A stretch of 23,662 nucleotides of DNA from JAVKMO01 sp031539345 (GTDB lineage Bacteria > Bacteroidota > Bacteroidia > Chitinophagales > Chitinophagaceae), in NCBI GenBank assembly GCA_031539345.1, contig JAVKMO010000012.1, positions 1 to 23,662 on the forward strand, written 5' to 3'. A program made the position numbers and the translations under genes. Position 1 is the stretch's first letter. Every line of letters starts with the position of its first letter. The notes beneath the pieces were generated by a model. The model was not told the origin of the DNA, made no database searches, and worked only from the letters and a program-made list of their open reading frames with translations. This document shows positions 6,042 through 13,935 of the stretch, in pieces.

Positions 6042-8588
6042 ATGCTTTCTTCTATTTTTTTTAAAACAAAAATACAACCCGTTTTAATTGCACTTGGCAT
6101 CTTTCTGATTGCAACATTTTTCTTTTGCCAACCCACTTTTGAGGGAAAAGTTGTTCATACAAACGACGGCGATCAATTTAATGCGATGGTCAAAAATATG
6201 TACCAAAGTGCAGAAGCCGAAAATGGACAATGGCCAATATGGAACAGAAGTCTATTTGCAGGTATGCCGTTTTCTTTTGAAAACATTGCTTTAACAAATC
6301 CTGCCTTTCAATTCATTTCTAAGGTTGTTGTAACCAAAGTTTTTTTAGGCACTTTAGGCGTTGGCATTTTTAATTACATCGCAGTCTATTTTTGGTTAGC
6401 TTGTTTAAGTTTTTATATTTTATGTAGCGTATTAGGCTTTGATAACAGAGTGAAAATTATTGCCTCGCTTATTTTTTCTTTCAGTTTACAAATGTCTGTA
6501 TTGGTCATTGCTGGGCATCATACAAAACTGATGTCGCTGGCTTTGTTGCCACTCTTAATTACAGGTTTTTTACTCCTCACACAAAAACGTTATTACGCAG
6601 GAACACTGTTGGCTATTTTAGCTTTATACAGTATTATCAGTTATGAGCATTATCAAATGGTTTTTTACTGTTTATTAACGCTTGCATTTATTGGTGCAGG
6701 TTATTTGATTCACGGTATAAAAAATAAAATCAATACTGCTCACCTTGCAAAAGTCATTGGCTGTAGCCTCTTAGTCATTTTAATTACGGGTTCATTTGCG
6801 TATCCCAAACTATCAGCTTATCAAGAATATTCAAAAGAAACAATTCGGTCAGGAACAAAAATTTTTGACTCTAAAGCCCCACAACAAACTGTTACAAATG
6901 GCTTGGATAAAAGTTATGCGTTTAAATGGAGTTACGGTGTTTCTGAACTGCTGACTTTTTTTTCGCCTGACGCCTACGGCGGAACATCATCAGGTCGTTT
7001 AGATAATGATTCAAAAGTATTTCGCAAATTGGTTGATTTAGGCGTACAAGAAGACCAAGCCACAAACATTACCAAATCATTTAGCACCTATTGGGGAGAC
7101 CAAGTTTTCACCCTCGGTCCTGTTTATTTTGGTGTACTCATTTGCATTTTTGTTATCCTCTATTTTGTTTATGTAGGCACGTCTTCATGGTTGCTCACCA
7201 CCCTATTCTGCTTGACGCTATGTTGTATTTGCATTGGCTTAGGTTCAAATTTTTCAACCTTCAATTATTTTATTTTTGACCACCTTCCTTTGTACAATAA
7301 ATTTAGGGCACCATCAATGGTTTTTACCATGTTGCAATTTAGTCTTGTGCTGATTGTGGCTTGTGCTTTACAATATTTTTTTATTGATGCAACAGAAAAA
7401 ATAGACAGAAAAAAAATACTCAAAATAGCTGCTTATACGTGTGGAGGGCTGATTGTTGTACTTGGATTATTTTATCTCAATAGCAATTTTAAATGTAGCA
7501 ATGACGACAATTTACTTTCTCAATTGACCCAAATGACAAATGGCAACAAAGAGGTTACAAATGAATTATACAGTGCTTTACAATTAGACCGAGCATCTTT
7601 AGTATCAGCAGATATCATTAAAATGATTGTCTTGTCGGCCCTCCTTCTTGGGTTGTTATACGCTTATTCATTGAATAAAATTAAACCTTCTGTTCTGCTT
7701 ATTGCAATTGGTTGTATGATGGTCATCGACAATATGCAAGAAAATATGGATTATCTGAACAAGGACTCTTTTCAAGAATCAAAAAACAAAGGCGACGAAA
7801 GTCAAGATGTTTTTCCATTGACAGAAATCGACAAAATGATTTTACAAGATAAAGACCCTAATTATAGGGTATTAGACATTACCTCAAACAATGTTTTTAC
7901 TGATGCGTCAACCTCTTATCACCACCGCAGTGTGGGCGGATATTATGCTGCAAAGCTATCTCGTTATCAAGATTTAATTGACAGTCAATTGAACAAAATG
8001 AACTCCCAAGTATTGAATATGCTCAATACCAAATATGTCATTGTTGCGGATAAACGTGGTGCAAAGTCTGTACAACAAAACCCTTCGGCGTTAGGTGCAG
8101 CTTGGTTTGTCAATGAAGTCAAACTTGTCGATGACACAAAACAAGAAATGAAAGCCTTAGATTCTTTTAATCCAAAAACAACGGCTGTTGTAGAGAAAAG
8201 TTTCCAACAACATATTCCACTTTCCATCGTTCCAACCGCAACCGCAAGCATCGTTAGTGTGCTTTCCAAAAACGACACAATGAAATATGTGTCAGAAAAT
8301 AACAATGCAGGTGTTGCTGTATTTTCAGAAATTTTTTATGACAAAACATGGCAAGCATTTATTGATGACAAGCCTGTGCCAACAATCAAAGCCAATTATG
8401 TTTTGCGGGCATTGTCGATACCTTCAGGAAAACACAACATCGCTTTTATCAATAGCTTAAAAACATACGAAGCAGAAACTCCATCTCAAACCGCTGGTTC
8501 TGTCGTATTTATAATTTTTACTTTGTTATTTTTTTGGTTTGATGTATTGCCCCGAATCAAACAACTCAAATTGTCTAAATCGCACTAA
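6042..8588 (+). CDS. YfhO-family multi-spanning membrane protein
   Basis: A large inner-membrane protein of 848 residues, in the YfhO family of predicted GT-C-type glycosyltransferase-like proteins. Residues about 15-35 form the first membrane helix. The following periplasmic loop holds 'NDGDQFNAMVKNMY' and 'WPIWNRSLFAGMPFSFEN', matching the conserved acidic and 'W..S.FGGMP' region of the family. About ten more helices follow to about residue 560, then a soluble domain. Near the C-terminus 'VFSEIFYDKTWQAFIDDKPVP' with 'ANYVLRALSIPSGKHNIAF' is the family's hallmark beta domain, followed by a last helix and a basic tail. Relatives have been linked to glycosylation of cell-wall polymers, but the substrate here is unknown. 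It sits 4 bp after the HAD gene and 3 bp before thiL. Confidence 0.85.
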   Translation: MLSSIFFKTKIQPVLIALGIFLIATFFFCQPTFEGKVVHTNDGDQFNAMVKNMYQSAEAENGQWPIWNRSLFAGMPFSFENIALTNPAFQFISKVVVTKVFLGTLGVGIFNYIAVYFWLACLSFYILCSVLGFDNRVKIIASLIFSFSLQMSVLVIAGHHTKLMSLALLPLLITGFLLLTQKRYYAGTLLAILALYSIISYEHYQMVFYCLLTLAFIGAGYLIHGIKNKINTAHLAKVIGCSLLVILITGSFAYPKLSAYQEYSKETIRSGTKIFDSKAPQQTVTNGLDKSYAFKWSYGVSELLTFFSPDAYGGTSSGRLDNDSKVFRKLVDLGVQEDQATNITKSFSTYWGDQVFTLGPVYFGVLICIFVILYFVYVGTSSWLLTTLFCLTLCCICIGLGSNFSTFNYFIFDHLPLYNKFRAPSMVFTMLQFSLVLIVACALQYFFIDATEKIDRKKILKIAAYTCGGLIVVLGLFYLNSNFKCSNDDNLLSQLTQMTNGNKEVTNELYSALQLDRASLVSADIIKMIVLSALLLGLLYAYSLNKIKPSVLLIAIGCMMVIDNMQENMDYLNKDSFQESKNKGDESQDVFPLTEIDKMILQDKDPNYRVLDITSNNVFTDASTSYHHRSVGGYYAAKLSRYQDLIDSQLNKMNSQVLNMLNTKYVIVADKRGAKSVQQNPSALGAAWFVNEVKLVDDTKQEMKALDSFNPKTTAVVEKSFQQHIPLSIVPTATASIVSVLSKNDTMKYVSENNNAGVAVFSEIFYDKTWQAFIDDKPVPTIKANYVLRALSIPSGKHNIAFINSLKTYEAETPSQTAGSVVFIIFTLLFFWFDVLPRIKQLKLSKSH

Positions 8589-8591
8589 ATA

Positions 8592-9623
8592 ATGTCTGCT
8601 CAAGAACAATCAGAACGCACAGAAATTGATGAATTGGGAGAATTTGGTCTCATTCAACATCTTACAAAAAATGTCGAATTACACAACGCATCTACACTCC
8701 AAGGCATTGGAGATGATGCGGCGGTTTTAGACCATTTAGGCAAACCCATTGTTGTGAGCACAGATTTATTGTTAGAAGGCATTCACTTCGATTTGGCTTA
8801 TATGCCGCTCAAACATTTGGGATATAAAAGCATTGTTGTCAATTTAAGCGACATCTATGCGATGAATTGTTTGCCAACACAAGTTACTGTGAGCATTGGC
8901 GTATCAAACCGTTTTAGTGTAGAAGCCTTAGAAGAATTTTATGAAGGCGTTTTGAGTGCGTGTAATGCTTATGGCGTAGATTTAATTGGCGGCGATACCT
9001 CGTCTTCTCTCAAAGGTTTTGTTATTAGTGTTACAGCCATTGGCGAAGGAATGCCGAACAAAATTGTCCAGCGAGATACAGCACAAATTGGTGATTTAAT
9101 TTGCGTAAGCGGTGATTTAGGGGCAGCCTATTTAGGTTTGTTACTGTTAGAAAGAGAAAAGAAAATTTATACCGAAAACCCCAAAATACAACCCGATTTA
9201 GAAGGTCAGCAATACATTATTAAACGCGTATTAAAACCTGAAGCCCGAAAAGAAATTGTACTACTGTTAGAAGAATTAAACATTGTGCCAACAAGCATGA
9301 TAGACATTAGCGATGGCTTGAGTAGCGACTTATTACACATTTGCACCAAAAGCGAAAAAGGTTGTTTGATTTATGAAGACAAAATCCCCATTCATCCAGA
9401 CACAAAAAACTTTGCCTACAAATTGAATTTGGACCCCACAGCTTGTGCCTTGAGCGGCGGCGATGACTATGAATTGTTATTTACAATTGCGACAAGTGAT
9501 TACGAAAAAATAAAAAGCCATCCTCACATTAGCGTCATTGGACACATTGTTGAAGGCGACAAAAAACAACTACAAACAAAAAGCGGCAACCTTTATCCTC
9601 TTACTGCACAAGGCTGGAAATGA
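8592..9623 (+). CDS. thiL: Thiamine-monophosphate kinase
   Basis: ThiL phosphorylates thiamine monophosphate with ATP to give thiamine diphosphate, the final step of cofactor synthesis. The 343 residues are full length. The N-terminal 'GEFGLIQHL' and 'GIGDDAAVL' carry the acidic metal- and substrate-binding residues. 'VSTDLLLEGIHFD', 'VNLSDIYAMN' and 'LIGGDTSSS' form the PurM/ThiL-type ATP-binding fold. 'MIDISDGLSSDL' and 'ALSGGDDYELLFT' are the conserved C-terminal motifs. It is the last gene of the HAD-yfhO-thiL unit, 3 bp after yfhO; no other thiamine genes are nearby. Its stop lies 22 bp from the end of the convergent endonuclease pseudogene. Confidence 0.93.
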   Translation: MSAQEQSERTEIDELGEFGLIQHLTKNVELHNASTLQGIGDDAAVLDHLGKPIVVSTDLLLEGIHFDLAYMPLKHLGYKSIVVNLSDIYAMNCLPTQVTVSIGVSNRFSVEALEEFYEGVLSACNAYGVDLIGGDTSSSLKGFVISVTAIGEGMPNKIVQRDTAQIGDLICVSGDLGAAYLGLLLLEREKKIYTENPKIQPDLEGQQYIIKRVLKPEARKEIVLLLEELNIVPTSMIDISDGLSSDLLHICTKSEKGCLIYEDKIPIHPDTKNFAYKLNLDPTACALSGGDDYELLFTIATSDYEKIKSHPHISVIGHIVEGDKKQLQTKSGNLYPLTAQGWK

Positions 9624-9645
9624 GTTTGAGGGTGAGAACTATCTA

Positions 9646-10392
9646 TTAACAATCAAACAACGCTGCTGGATTGATTTTGAATTGTAACATATTCGCAGTG
9701 TTTCGCCCACCATCTCCTCCTTTTCGTTGCATAGTCATTTTTTCAATTTAAAAATTCCCTCTTTTTGTTATTTCAACTTCTCCGTTACCAAAATAATTGA
9801 GACAATAATTCATCGGTTTTAAAATCCATCTTGAATTGGTTTTTATTTTTTGAACAACAAGCATCCATTCTGCTGCAAACTGTCCCCTGCCTTTTAAAAC
9901 ATCAGAGACAATCAAAGATTTATTTTGATTGAGCCAATCTAAAATCAGCAACTGTTCCTTTTCAGAAAACTCGTTCACAAACATTCTTCTTTTATCTTTT
10001 GGATTGTTTATACTTGGCTTAATTTCTCTGGTATATCGTTTCAAAATATCCGTTATTTTTAAAGGAATATTCCATAATTCAACATATTTATCTACGCCTC
10101 TTTTATCAACTTGATTAAATCCTTTAAGGTTGCTTACTAACTTTACTTGTAAGTTTTGTACGTCAATTGCTTGTTTCAATTTTATTGTTACCTGAACTTG
10201 CACATCGGTCTTACCTTTCAGAAGCCTAACCGCCTTTAGATATTCAATTTCCTTCAATTTATACTGCATAATCAAAACCCACTATTATGCATTTTCGTCA
10301 AGTTTCCACCTATTGAATTTATCTACAATATCGTCTTCATTCTTAAATCCTTCTTTTGCGGTTTGAGAACCTTTAAGCTGTTTCTTATTCAT
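9646..10392 (-). pseudogene. HinP1I-like type II restriction endonuclease with three in-frame stops
   Basis: Read from the ATG at 10392, the 249-codon frame has no indel and would encode 248 residues, against 247 as I recall for HinP1I (cuts GCGC). It is broken by TAA (10285-10287) and TAG (10282-10284) at adjacent codons 36-37, and by TAA at 9748-9750. Flanking sequence stays collinear with HinP1I: 'GSQTAKEGFKNEDDIV' before the first stops, then 'GFNQVDKRG' and 'KGRGQFAAEWMLV', and 'MQRKGGDGGRNTANMLQFK' after the last. The active site SDx(n)QxK appears conserved as D63 and Q82-V-K84. The first ATG overlaps the methyltransferase stop, so the two genes were one operon. A fragment could start at TTG 10275 and run to 9748, but it would lack both ends. 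Homology is judged from remembered sequence. Confidence 0.88.
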
Positions 10393-11386
10393 TGTCTTTT
10401 AAGGTTTGACTTATTTGAATCAATATCGCTTGTAAAACATCGACAGACACACTATTTCCAAATTGTTTATAGGATTGGAAATCTATTTTGTTGAGTATAA
10501 AACCGTCTGGAAATCCTTGTATTCGTGCACATTCTCGCGGTGATAATTTTCTAATTTGTCCATTAATAAAATAAAGTCCTGTTTTAGAACCAACACCCCC
10601 TCCATAAGCCGAAAGTGTAATAGCATGTCCACGAGGATGATAAATTCTTTCGCCCTGTGCACCTTTATTTACTCTGCCAATTTGAATAGGCTTATTTAAC
10701 AATTGTAATTCACCAAAAATAGACTTAGTTTGAACATGGTCTTTATAGATTTCTATATCATCCCTGTGAATAATTCTGGCATTTAAGGGCTTATCTTCTA
10801 AAATATTTTCTAAACATATTGGGTTATTAGAAGGCATTGGAAATTGAAAATTTTGAGGGTTAATGCTGTGGTGAAAAGCAACAATATAAATGCGTTCCCT
10901 ATTTTGCGGTAGTCCAAAATTACTCGCATTTAAAATTTTTGTAAATACTGCATAATTAACGTCTTTAAGTGTTTTTACAATAGTTGCAAAAGTTCTGCCA
11001 TTATCATGCTTAACTAAATTTTTCACATTCTCTAAAAATAAAACTTTGGGAGAATGATGTTTTGCAATTCGGACAATTTCAAAAAACAAAGTTCCTCTAA
11101 TATCATCAAAACCTTTTTGTTTTCCAGCAATTGAAAATGCTTGACAAGGAAATCCTCCACATAAAATACCATGTTTAGGAATTTCCAATTCTTGAATTTG
11201 CGTTATATCACCATACGGTTTTAACTTGAAATTTTGCTCATACGTTTCAGCGGCATATTTGTCCCATTCTGAAGCAAATACACATTTTGCACCGAATGAC
11301 GACATAGCTAAATGAAATCCTCCTATTCCAGCAAACAAGTCGATATAAGTATAGTTCTCTAAAAAAATTTTGTTGTAATTTACCAT
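10385..11386 (-). CDS. HhaI-like DNA (cytosine-5) methyltransferase, predicted site GCGC
   Basis: Transfers a methyl group from S-adenosylmethionine to cytosine C5, formerly protecting the host from the neighbouring endonuclease. The 333 residues keep all C5-methyltransferase motifs at positions equal to M.HhaI: 'DLFAGIGGF' (motif I), catalytic C81 in 'GGFPCQAFS' (IV), E119 in 'LENVKN' (VI), and R163/R165 in 'QNRERIY' (VIII). The target-recognition segment 'GAQGERIYHPRGHAITLSAYGGG' is nearly that of M.HhaI, which supports GCGC specificity. Motifs IX-X are 'RKLSPRECARIQGFPDGF' and 'YKQFGNSV'. No lesion is visible, in contrast to the endonuclease downstream, so it is probably an active solitary methyltransferase. 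It is divergent from the Rrf2-type gene. Confidence 0.93.
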   Translation of the reverse strand: MVNYNKIFLENYTYIDLFAGIGGFHLAMSSFGAKCVFASEWDKYAAETYEQNFKLKPYGDITQIQELEIPKHGILCGGFPCQAFSIAGKQKGFDDIRGTLFFEIVRIAKHHSPKVLFLENVKNLVKHDNGRTFATIVKTLKDVNYAVFTKILNASNFGLPQNRERIYIVAFHHSINPQNFQFPMPSNNPICLENILEDKPLNARIIHRDDIEIYKDHVQTKSIFGELQLLNKPIQIGRVNKGAQGERIYHPRGHAITLSAYGGGVGSKTGLYFINGQIRKLSPRECARIQGFPDGFILNKIDFQSYKQFGNSVSVDVLQAILIQISQTLKDNE

Positions 11387-11483
11387 GTAACGAAGTTATT
11401 ATTTTATTCTTCACCTTGTCGGAATAGGGGTAAATACAGCATGATTGAAGGTGATAAAAACAACGACGACAAAACAAACATTG

Positions 11484-11505
11484 ACAAAGCCAAAGTGAAC
11501 TTTGT
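11484..11505. repeat. Inverted repeat upstream of the Rrf2-type regulator
   Basis: ACAAAG (11484-11489) and CTTTGT (11500-11505) are perfect inverted copies with a 10-bp spacer, 38 bp before the regulator's start. A dimeric regulator could bind such a site for autoregulation. The short arms keep confidence low. Confidence 0.3.
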
Positions 11506-11542
11506 TTTTAACTTAGATATTCTTATTGATAAAAAAAGACCA

Positions 11543-11965
11543 ATGATTTCAAAGAAAATGAAGTATGCTTTAAAAGCACTTGTTGAAATTGCTAATCATA
11601 AAGAAGACCATATTAGTGCAGGCCGAATTGCAGAAAATACAAAAATTCCTATCAAGTTTTTAGAGCAAATTTTAACCGAATTACGCAAAGGCAGAATTAT
11701 CAACAGCCGCAAAGGCAGTTTTGGAGGATATTATTTTCTCAAGTCTCCAACCCTCATCAGCATTGCCGACATTTACCGCCTTATTGATGGTCCTATTGCG
11801 TGGGTGTCTTGTGCTTCATTAAATTTTTATGAGCCTTGTCAAGATTGCCCGAACGAAATTGCCTGCAATTTGCATCATACGTTAATTCATATTAGGAACG
11901 AAACTTTAAAAACACTTGAGCATATTTCTATCACAGATGTCTCAAACGGCAAATTTAACGTATAA
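11543..11965 (+). CDS. Rrf2-family transcriptional regulator with four cysteines
   Basis: A winged-helix regulator of the Rrf2/IscR/CymR family, 140 residues from the ATG at 11543. The open frame reaches back to 11441, but the extra residues are Lys/Asp/Asn-rich and unlike the family, while MISKKMKYALKALVEIA is the standard N-terminus. The helix-turn-helix covers about residues 24-60 ('ISAGRIAENTKIPIKFLEQI' then 'LTELRKGRIINSRKGSFGGY'). C90, C99, C102 and C108 ('C-x8-C-x2-C-x5-C') could hold an iron-sulfur cluster or a thiol switch, as in IscR-like members. Downstream genes encode a DUF2490 protein and TSUP-family exporters, so a role in sulfur metabolism is a fair inference, but the regulated genes are not proven. 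Confidence 0.88.
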   Translation: MISKKMKYALKALVEIANHKEDHISAGRIAENTKIPIKFLEQILTELRKGRIINSRKGSFGGYYFLKSPTLISIADIYRLIDGPIAWVSCASLNFYEPCQDCPNEIACNLHHTLIHIRNETLKTLEHISITDVSNGKFNV

Positions 11966-12042
11966 AAATAGACATCCCAATCCATTGATTATCATTTTAA
12001 AAGAAGAAATTTGAATGCCTTTTTTATCAAATCATACTATTC

Positions 12043-12073
12043 TTGTAGGATTTGTATAATATTTTTATCTTTG
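12043..12073 (+). promoter_or_regulatory. Bacteroidota-type promoter of the DUF2490-TSUP operon
   Basis: TTG (12043-12045), a 20-bp spacer and TATCTTTG (12066-12073) match the Bacteroidota -33/-7 promoter (TTG ... TAnnTTTG). The element ends 26 bp before the DUF2490 start, giving a short leader. Confidence 0.7.
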
Positions 12074-12099
12074 TGTTTTTTAATGAAAGGTAGAAGTTA

Positions 12100-12840
12100 A
12101 TGATAAAAAAAATAAGCAGTGTTTTATTGCTTTTTTTGTGGATACATTTTGAAGTACAAGCGCAAGAAAAACAAGTAACAAACCAAAGCCTTTATTGGCT
12201 TCGTTACTACAATCAATTGACGATGAACAAAAATTGGACTTGGCATAATGAATTTGAAGACAGACGATTTTTTGAACACCATCAGCAACATCATTTTATC
12301 GTCCACTCAAGATTACATCGCCAAATTTTATCGAATGCGAATGTAGCTTTAGGGTTAACTTATTCACTCCAAAGCCCTCATGATCCAAATGCGACAGCAA
12401 AATTAGTTGTTCCAGAAATTAGACCTGTTCAAGAATTTAATTACAGTCATGCCGTAACTCCCAAATTAACCATTCAACACCGTCTTAGAATAGACGAAAG
12501 GTTCATTCGCAAAAACGACCGCAAAGTGCTTTTAGACGGATATGATTTTAATGTGCGATGTCGATATCGGCTTCAAGCAAGCTATCAACTGCGTGATGAA
12601 AAAGCAAAAATGCCAACGACTATAAAAGTATCCGACGAATTGATGATCAATGCTGGCAATACGATTCTTGACAATCAATTTGACCAAAACAGAATATATA
12701 TAGGCATTGAGCAAGGTTTACACCCAAATCTTTCAATCGAATTAGGTTACTTGTATTTGTATCAACAAAGAGCTTCAGGATATGAATTTTTTGACAGAGA
12801 TATTATTCGTTTCACTATTTATCACAAAATCAAACTTTAA
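12100..12840 (+). CDS. DUF2490 family predicted outer-membrane beta-barrel protein
   Basis: A 246-residue protein with a signal peptide (basic MIKK start, hydrophobic stretch, 'VQAQEKQ' cleavage region). The rest alternates polar and aromatic residues in beta-strand fashion: 'SLYWLRYYNQLTMNKNWTWHNEFEDRRF', 'HHFIVHSRLHRQI' and 'RIDERFI' match the DUF2490 pattern as I know it. The protein ends in a strand after 'YLYLYQQRASGYEFFDRDIIRF'. DUF2490 proteins have no established biochemical role; an outer-membrane barrel of about 10-12 strands is the usual prediction. It has its own promoter and is followed 4 bp later by the TSUP gene, so the two are probably translated from one message. Confidence 0.78.
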   Translation: MIKKISSVLLLFLWIHFEVQAQEKQVTNQSLYWLRYYNQLTMNKNWTWHNEFEDRRFFEHHQQHHFIVHSRLHRQILSNANVALGLTYSLQSPHDPNATAKLVVPEIRPVQEFNYSHAVTPKLTIQHRLRIDERFIRKNDRKVLLDGYDFNVRCRYRLQASYQLRDEKAKMPTTIKVSDELMINAGNTILDNQFDQNRIYIGIEQGLHPNLSIELGYLYLYQQRASGYEFFDRDIIRFTIYHKIKL

Positions 12841-12844
12841 ACCA

Positions 12845-13747
12845 ATGAGTACAGAACATTTAGAACGCGTTGAAATAGCAGAAAATCAATCCACATTCAA
12901 GAAAAGTTTATGGTATGTGATACCCATTGCTTTGTTAATGATATTGCTTTTAGGCATTTTGGTAAATTATCAAGACACATTTACGGTAGCCAAAATCATC
13001 GATGGATTGAATGGCGATTTTTTCATTTTTCTTGCCATTGGCGTTTTTGCACAACTGGTGGACGGCACTTTGGGCATGGGCTATGGAGCAACTTCAACGT
13101 CGTTTTTATTGTCCTTTGGTGTAAACCCAGCATTGAGTAGCATGAGTGTACACGTGGCAGAAATGTTTACCACTGGTGCATCAGCCATTTCACATTATAA
13201 ATTTAAAAACATCGATGAAAAATTAGTTTTCAAACTCATCATTCCTGGAGTGTTAGGCTCAATAACTGGTGCTTATTTACTTGCCGATGTCATTGATGGC
13301 AATATCATCAAACCGTATATTGCTGTTTATATGATGGTTTTGGCCATTATCATTATTCTCAAAGGTCTGCAAAAAAAAGTTGTCAAAAAAGATACCAAAC
13401 GAATTGGCTTATTAGCCATTTTTGGCGGGTTTATGGATGCTGTGGGCGGCGGCGGTTGGGGGCCGATTGTAACATCAACACTGATGGGGCGCGGCGGCGA
13501 CCCTCGCTATACGATTGGGTCTGTAAACACCGCTGAATTTGCAATTGCCTTTGCAAGTGGCATTACATTTGTCCTTTTTGACGGCATTGTTGGGTGGCAA
13601 GTCATTGCAGGACTTATTGTCGGCGGCGTAATTGCCGCACCAATGAGTGCGTATTTAGTGAATAAAATCCCCAGAAAACCAATTACAGTTTTGATTGGAA
13701 TTTTACTTATTTTTTTAAGTATGAGAACGCTTATGAAAATATTTTAG
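12845..13747 (+). CDS. TauE/SafE (TSUP) family permease, first copy
   Basis: An inner-membrane protein of the TSUP family, members of which export sulfite, sulfoacetate or related organosulfur anions. The start at 12845 gives 300 residues (MSTEHLERVEI); the frame extends back to 12782 but would overlap the DUF2490 gene. After an N-terminal helix (about residues 19-40) come two halves, each opening with the family motif: 'DGTLGMGYGATSTSFLLSFG' and 'GGFMDAVGGGGWGPIVTSTL'. 'NPALSSMSVHVAEMFTTGASA' and 'GSVNTAEFAIAFASGI' are the paired repeats. It is co-transcribed with the DUF2490 gene downstream of an Rrf2-type regulator, which fits sulfite or thiosulfate handling; the substrate is inferred. Confidence 0.87.
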   Translation: MSTEHLERVEIAENQSTFKKSLWYVIPIALLMILLLGILVNYQDTFTVAKIIDGLNGDFFIFLAIGVFAQLVDGTLGMGYGATSTSFLLSFGVNPALSSMSVHVAEMFTTGASAISHYKFKNIDEKLVFKLIIPGVLGSITGAYLLADVIDGNIIKPYIAVYMMVLAIIIILKGLQKKVVKKDTKRIGLLAIFGGFMDAVGGGGWGPIVTSTLMGRGGDPRYTIGSVNTAEFAIAFASGITFVLFDGIVGWQVIAGLIVGGVIAAPMSAYLVNKIPRKPITVLIGILLIFLSMRTLMKIF

Positions 13748-13820
13748 ATAGAAAATCAAAAACGTATCATGTTTCTTTTATGAAAACTGTCCATATATTC
13801 GTAGCATATTGTCATATATA

Positions 13821-13910
13821 GATGGTTGCAGGTCGATCTGCAAAAACTGAGATAAACATAAAAAAAACATAAAAAGAACCATCCTGATAAAGTTCATGGC
13901 TCTTATTTTT
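13821..13910 (+). promoter_or_regulatory. Candidate attenuator leader before the second TSUP gene
   Basis: Three pairings in this leader cannot all form together. A local hairpin joins TTGCAG (13826-13831) and CTGCAA (13838-13843). GATGGTT (13821-13827) is a perfect complement of AACCATC (13877-13883). That second segment is also the left arm of a terminator-like hairpin (13874-13882 with 13896-13904) followed by ATTTTT. This is the layout of a terminator/antiterminator switch such as a riboswitch or protein-controlled attenuator. I recognise no known riboswitch class. TATATTCG near 13793 is a one-mismatch -7 element that could start the leader. Confidence 0.45.
13874..13910 (+). terminator. 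Terminator-like hairpin just before the second TSUP gene
   Basis: AAGAACCAT (13874-13882) pairs with ATGGCTCTT (13896-13904) with one A-C mismatch, a 13-nt loop and a following ATTTTT. It lies 127 bp after the first TSUP gene and 26 bp before the second. It could end the upstream operon or act as the off-state of a leader for the downstream gene. Confidence 0.5.
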
Positions 13911-13935
13911 CTATCAATAATTGTAAAAAATCAAC

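Noticed and set aside
7985..8305. 106-codon minus-strand frame inside the YfhO-family gene
   Set aside because: It is antisense to a well-supported gene and has no family likeness.
9646..10392. Stop-codon recoding in the HinP1I-like gene
   Set aside because: Other genes in the window use TAA, TAG and TGA as normal stops, two of the stops are adjacent, and no selenocysteine-type or other recoding signal is seen. Pseudogene decay is simpler.
11441..11542. Upstream start for the Rrf2-type regulator
   Set aside because: The added 34 residues are Lys/Asp/Asn-rich and do not resemble any Rrf2 N-terminus; MISKKMKYALKAL at 11543 does.
13848..13890. CTGAGA followed by AACC..CTGAT, reminiscent of a thiamine (TPP) riboswitch
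   Set aside because: The G-rich strand needed to pair before CTGAGA, the ACCC segment and the GCGTAGGGA-type end are missing, and the spacing is wrong.
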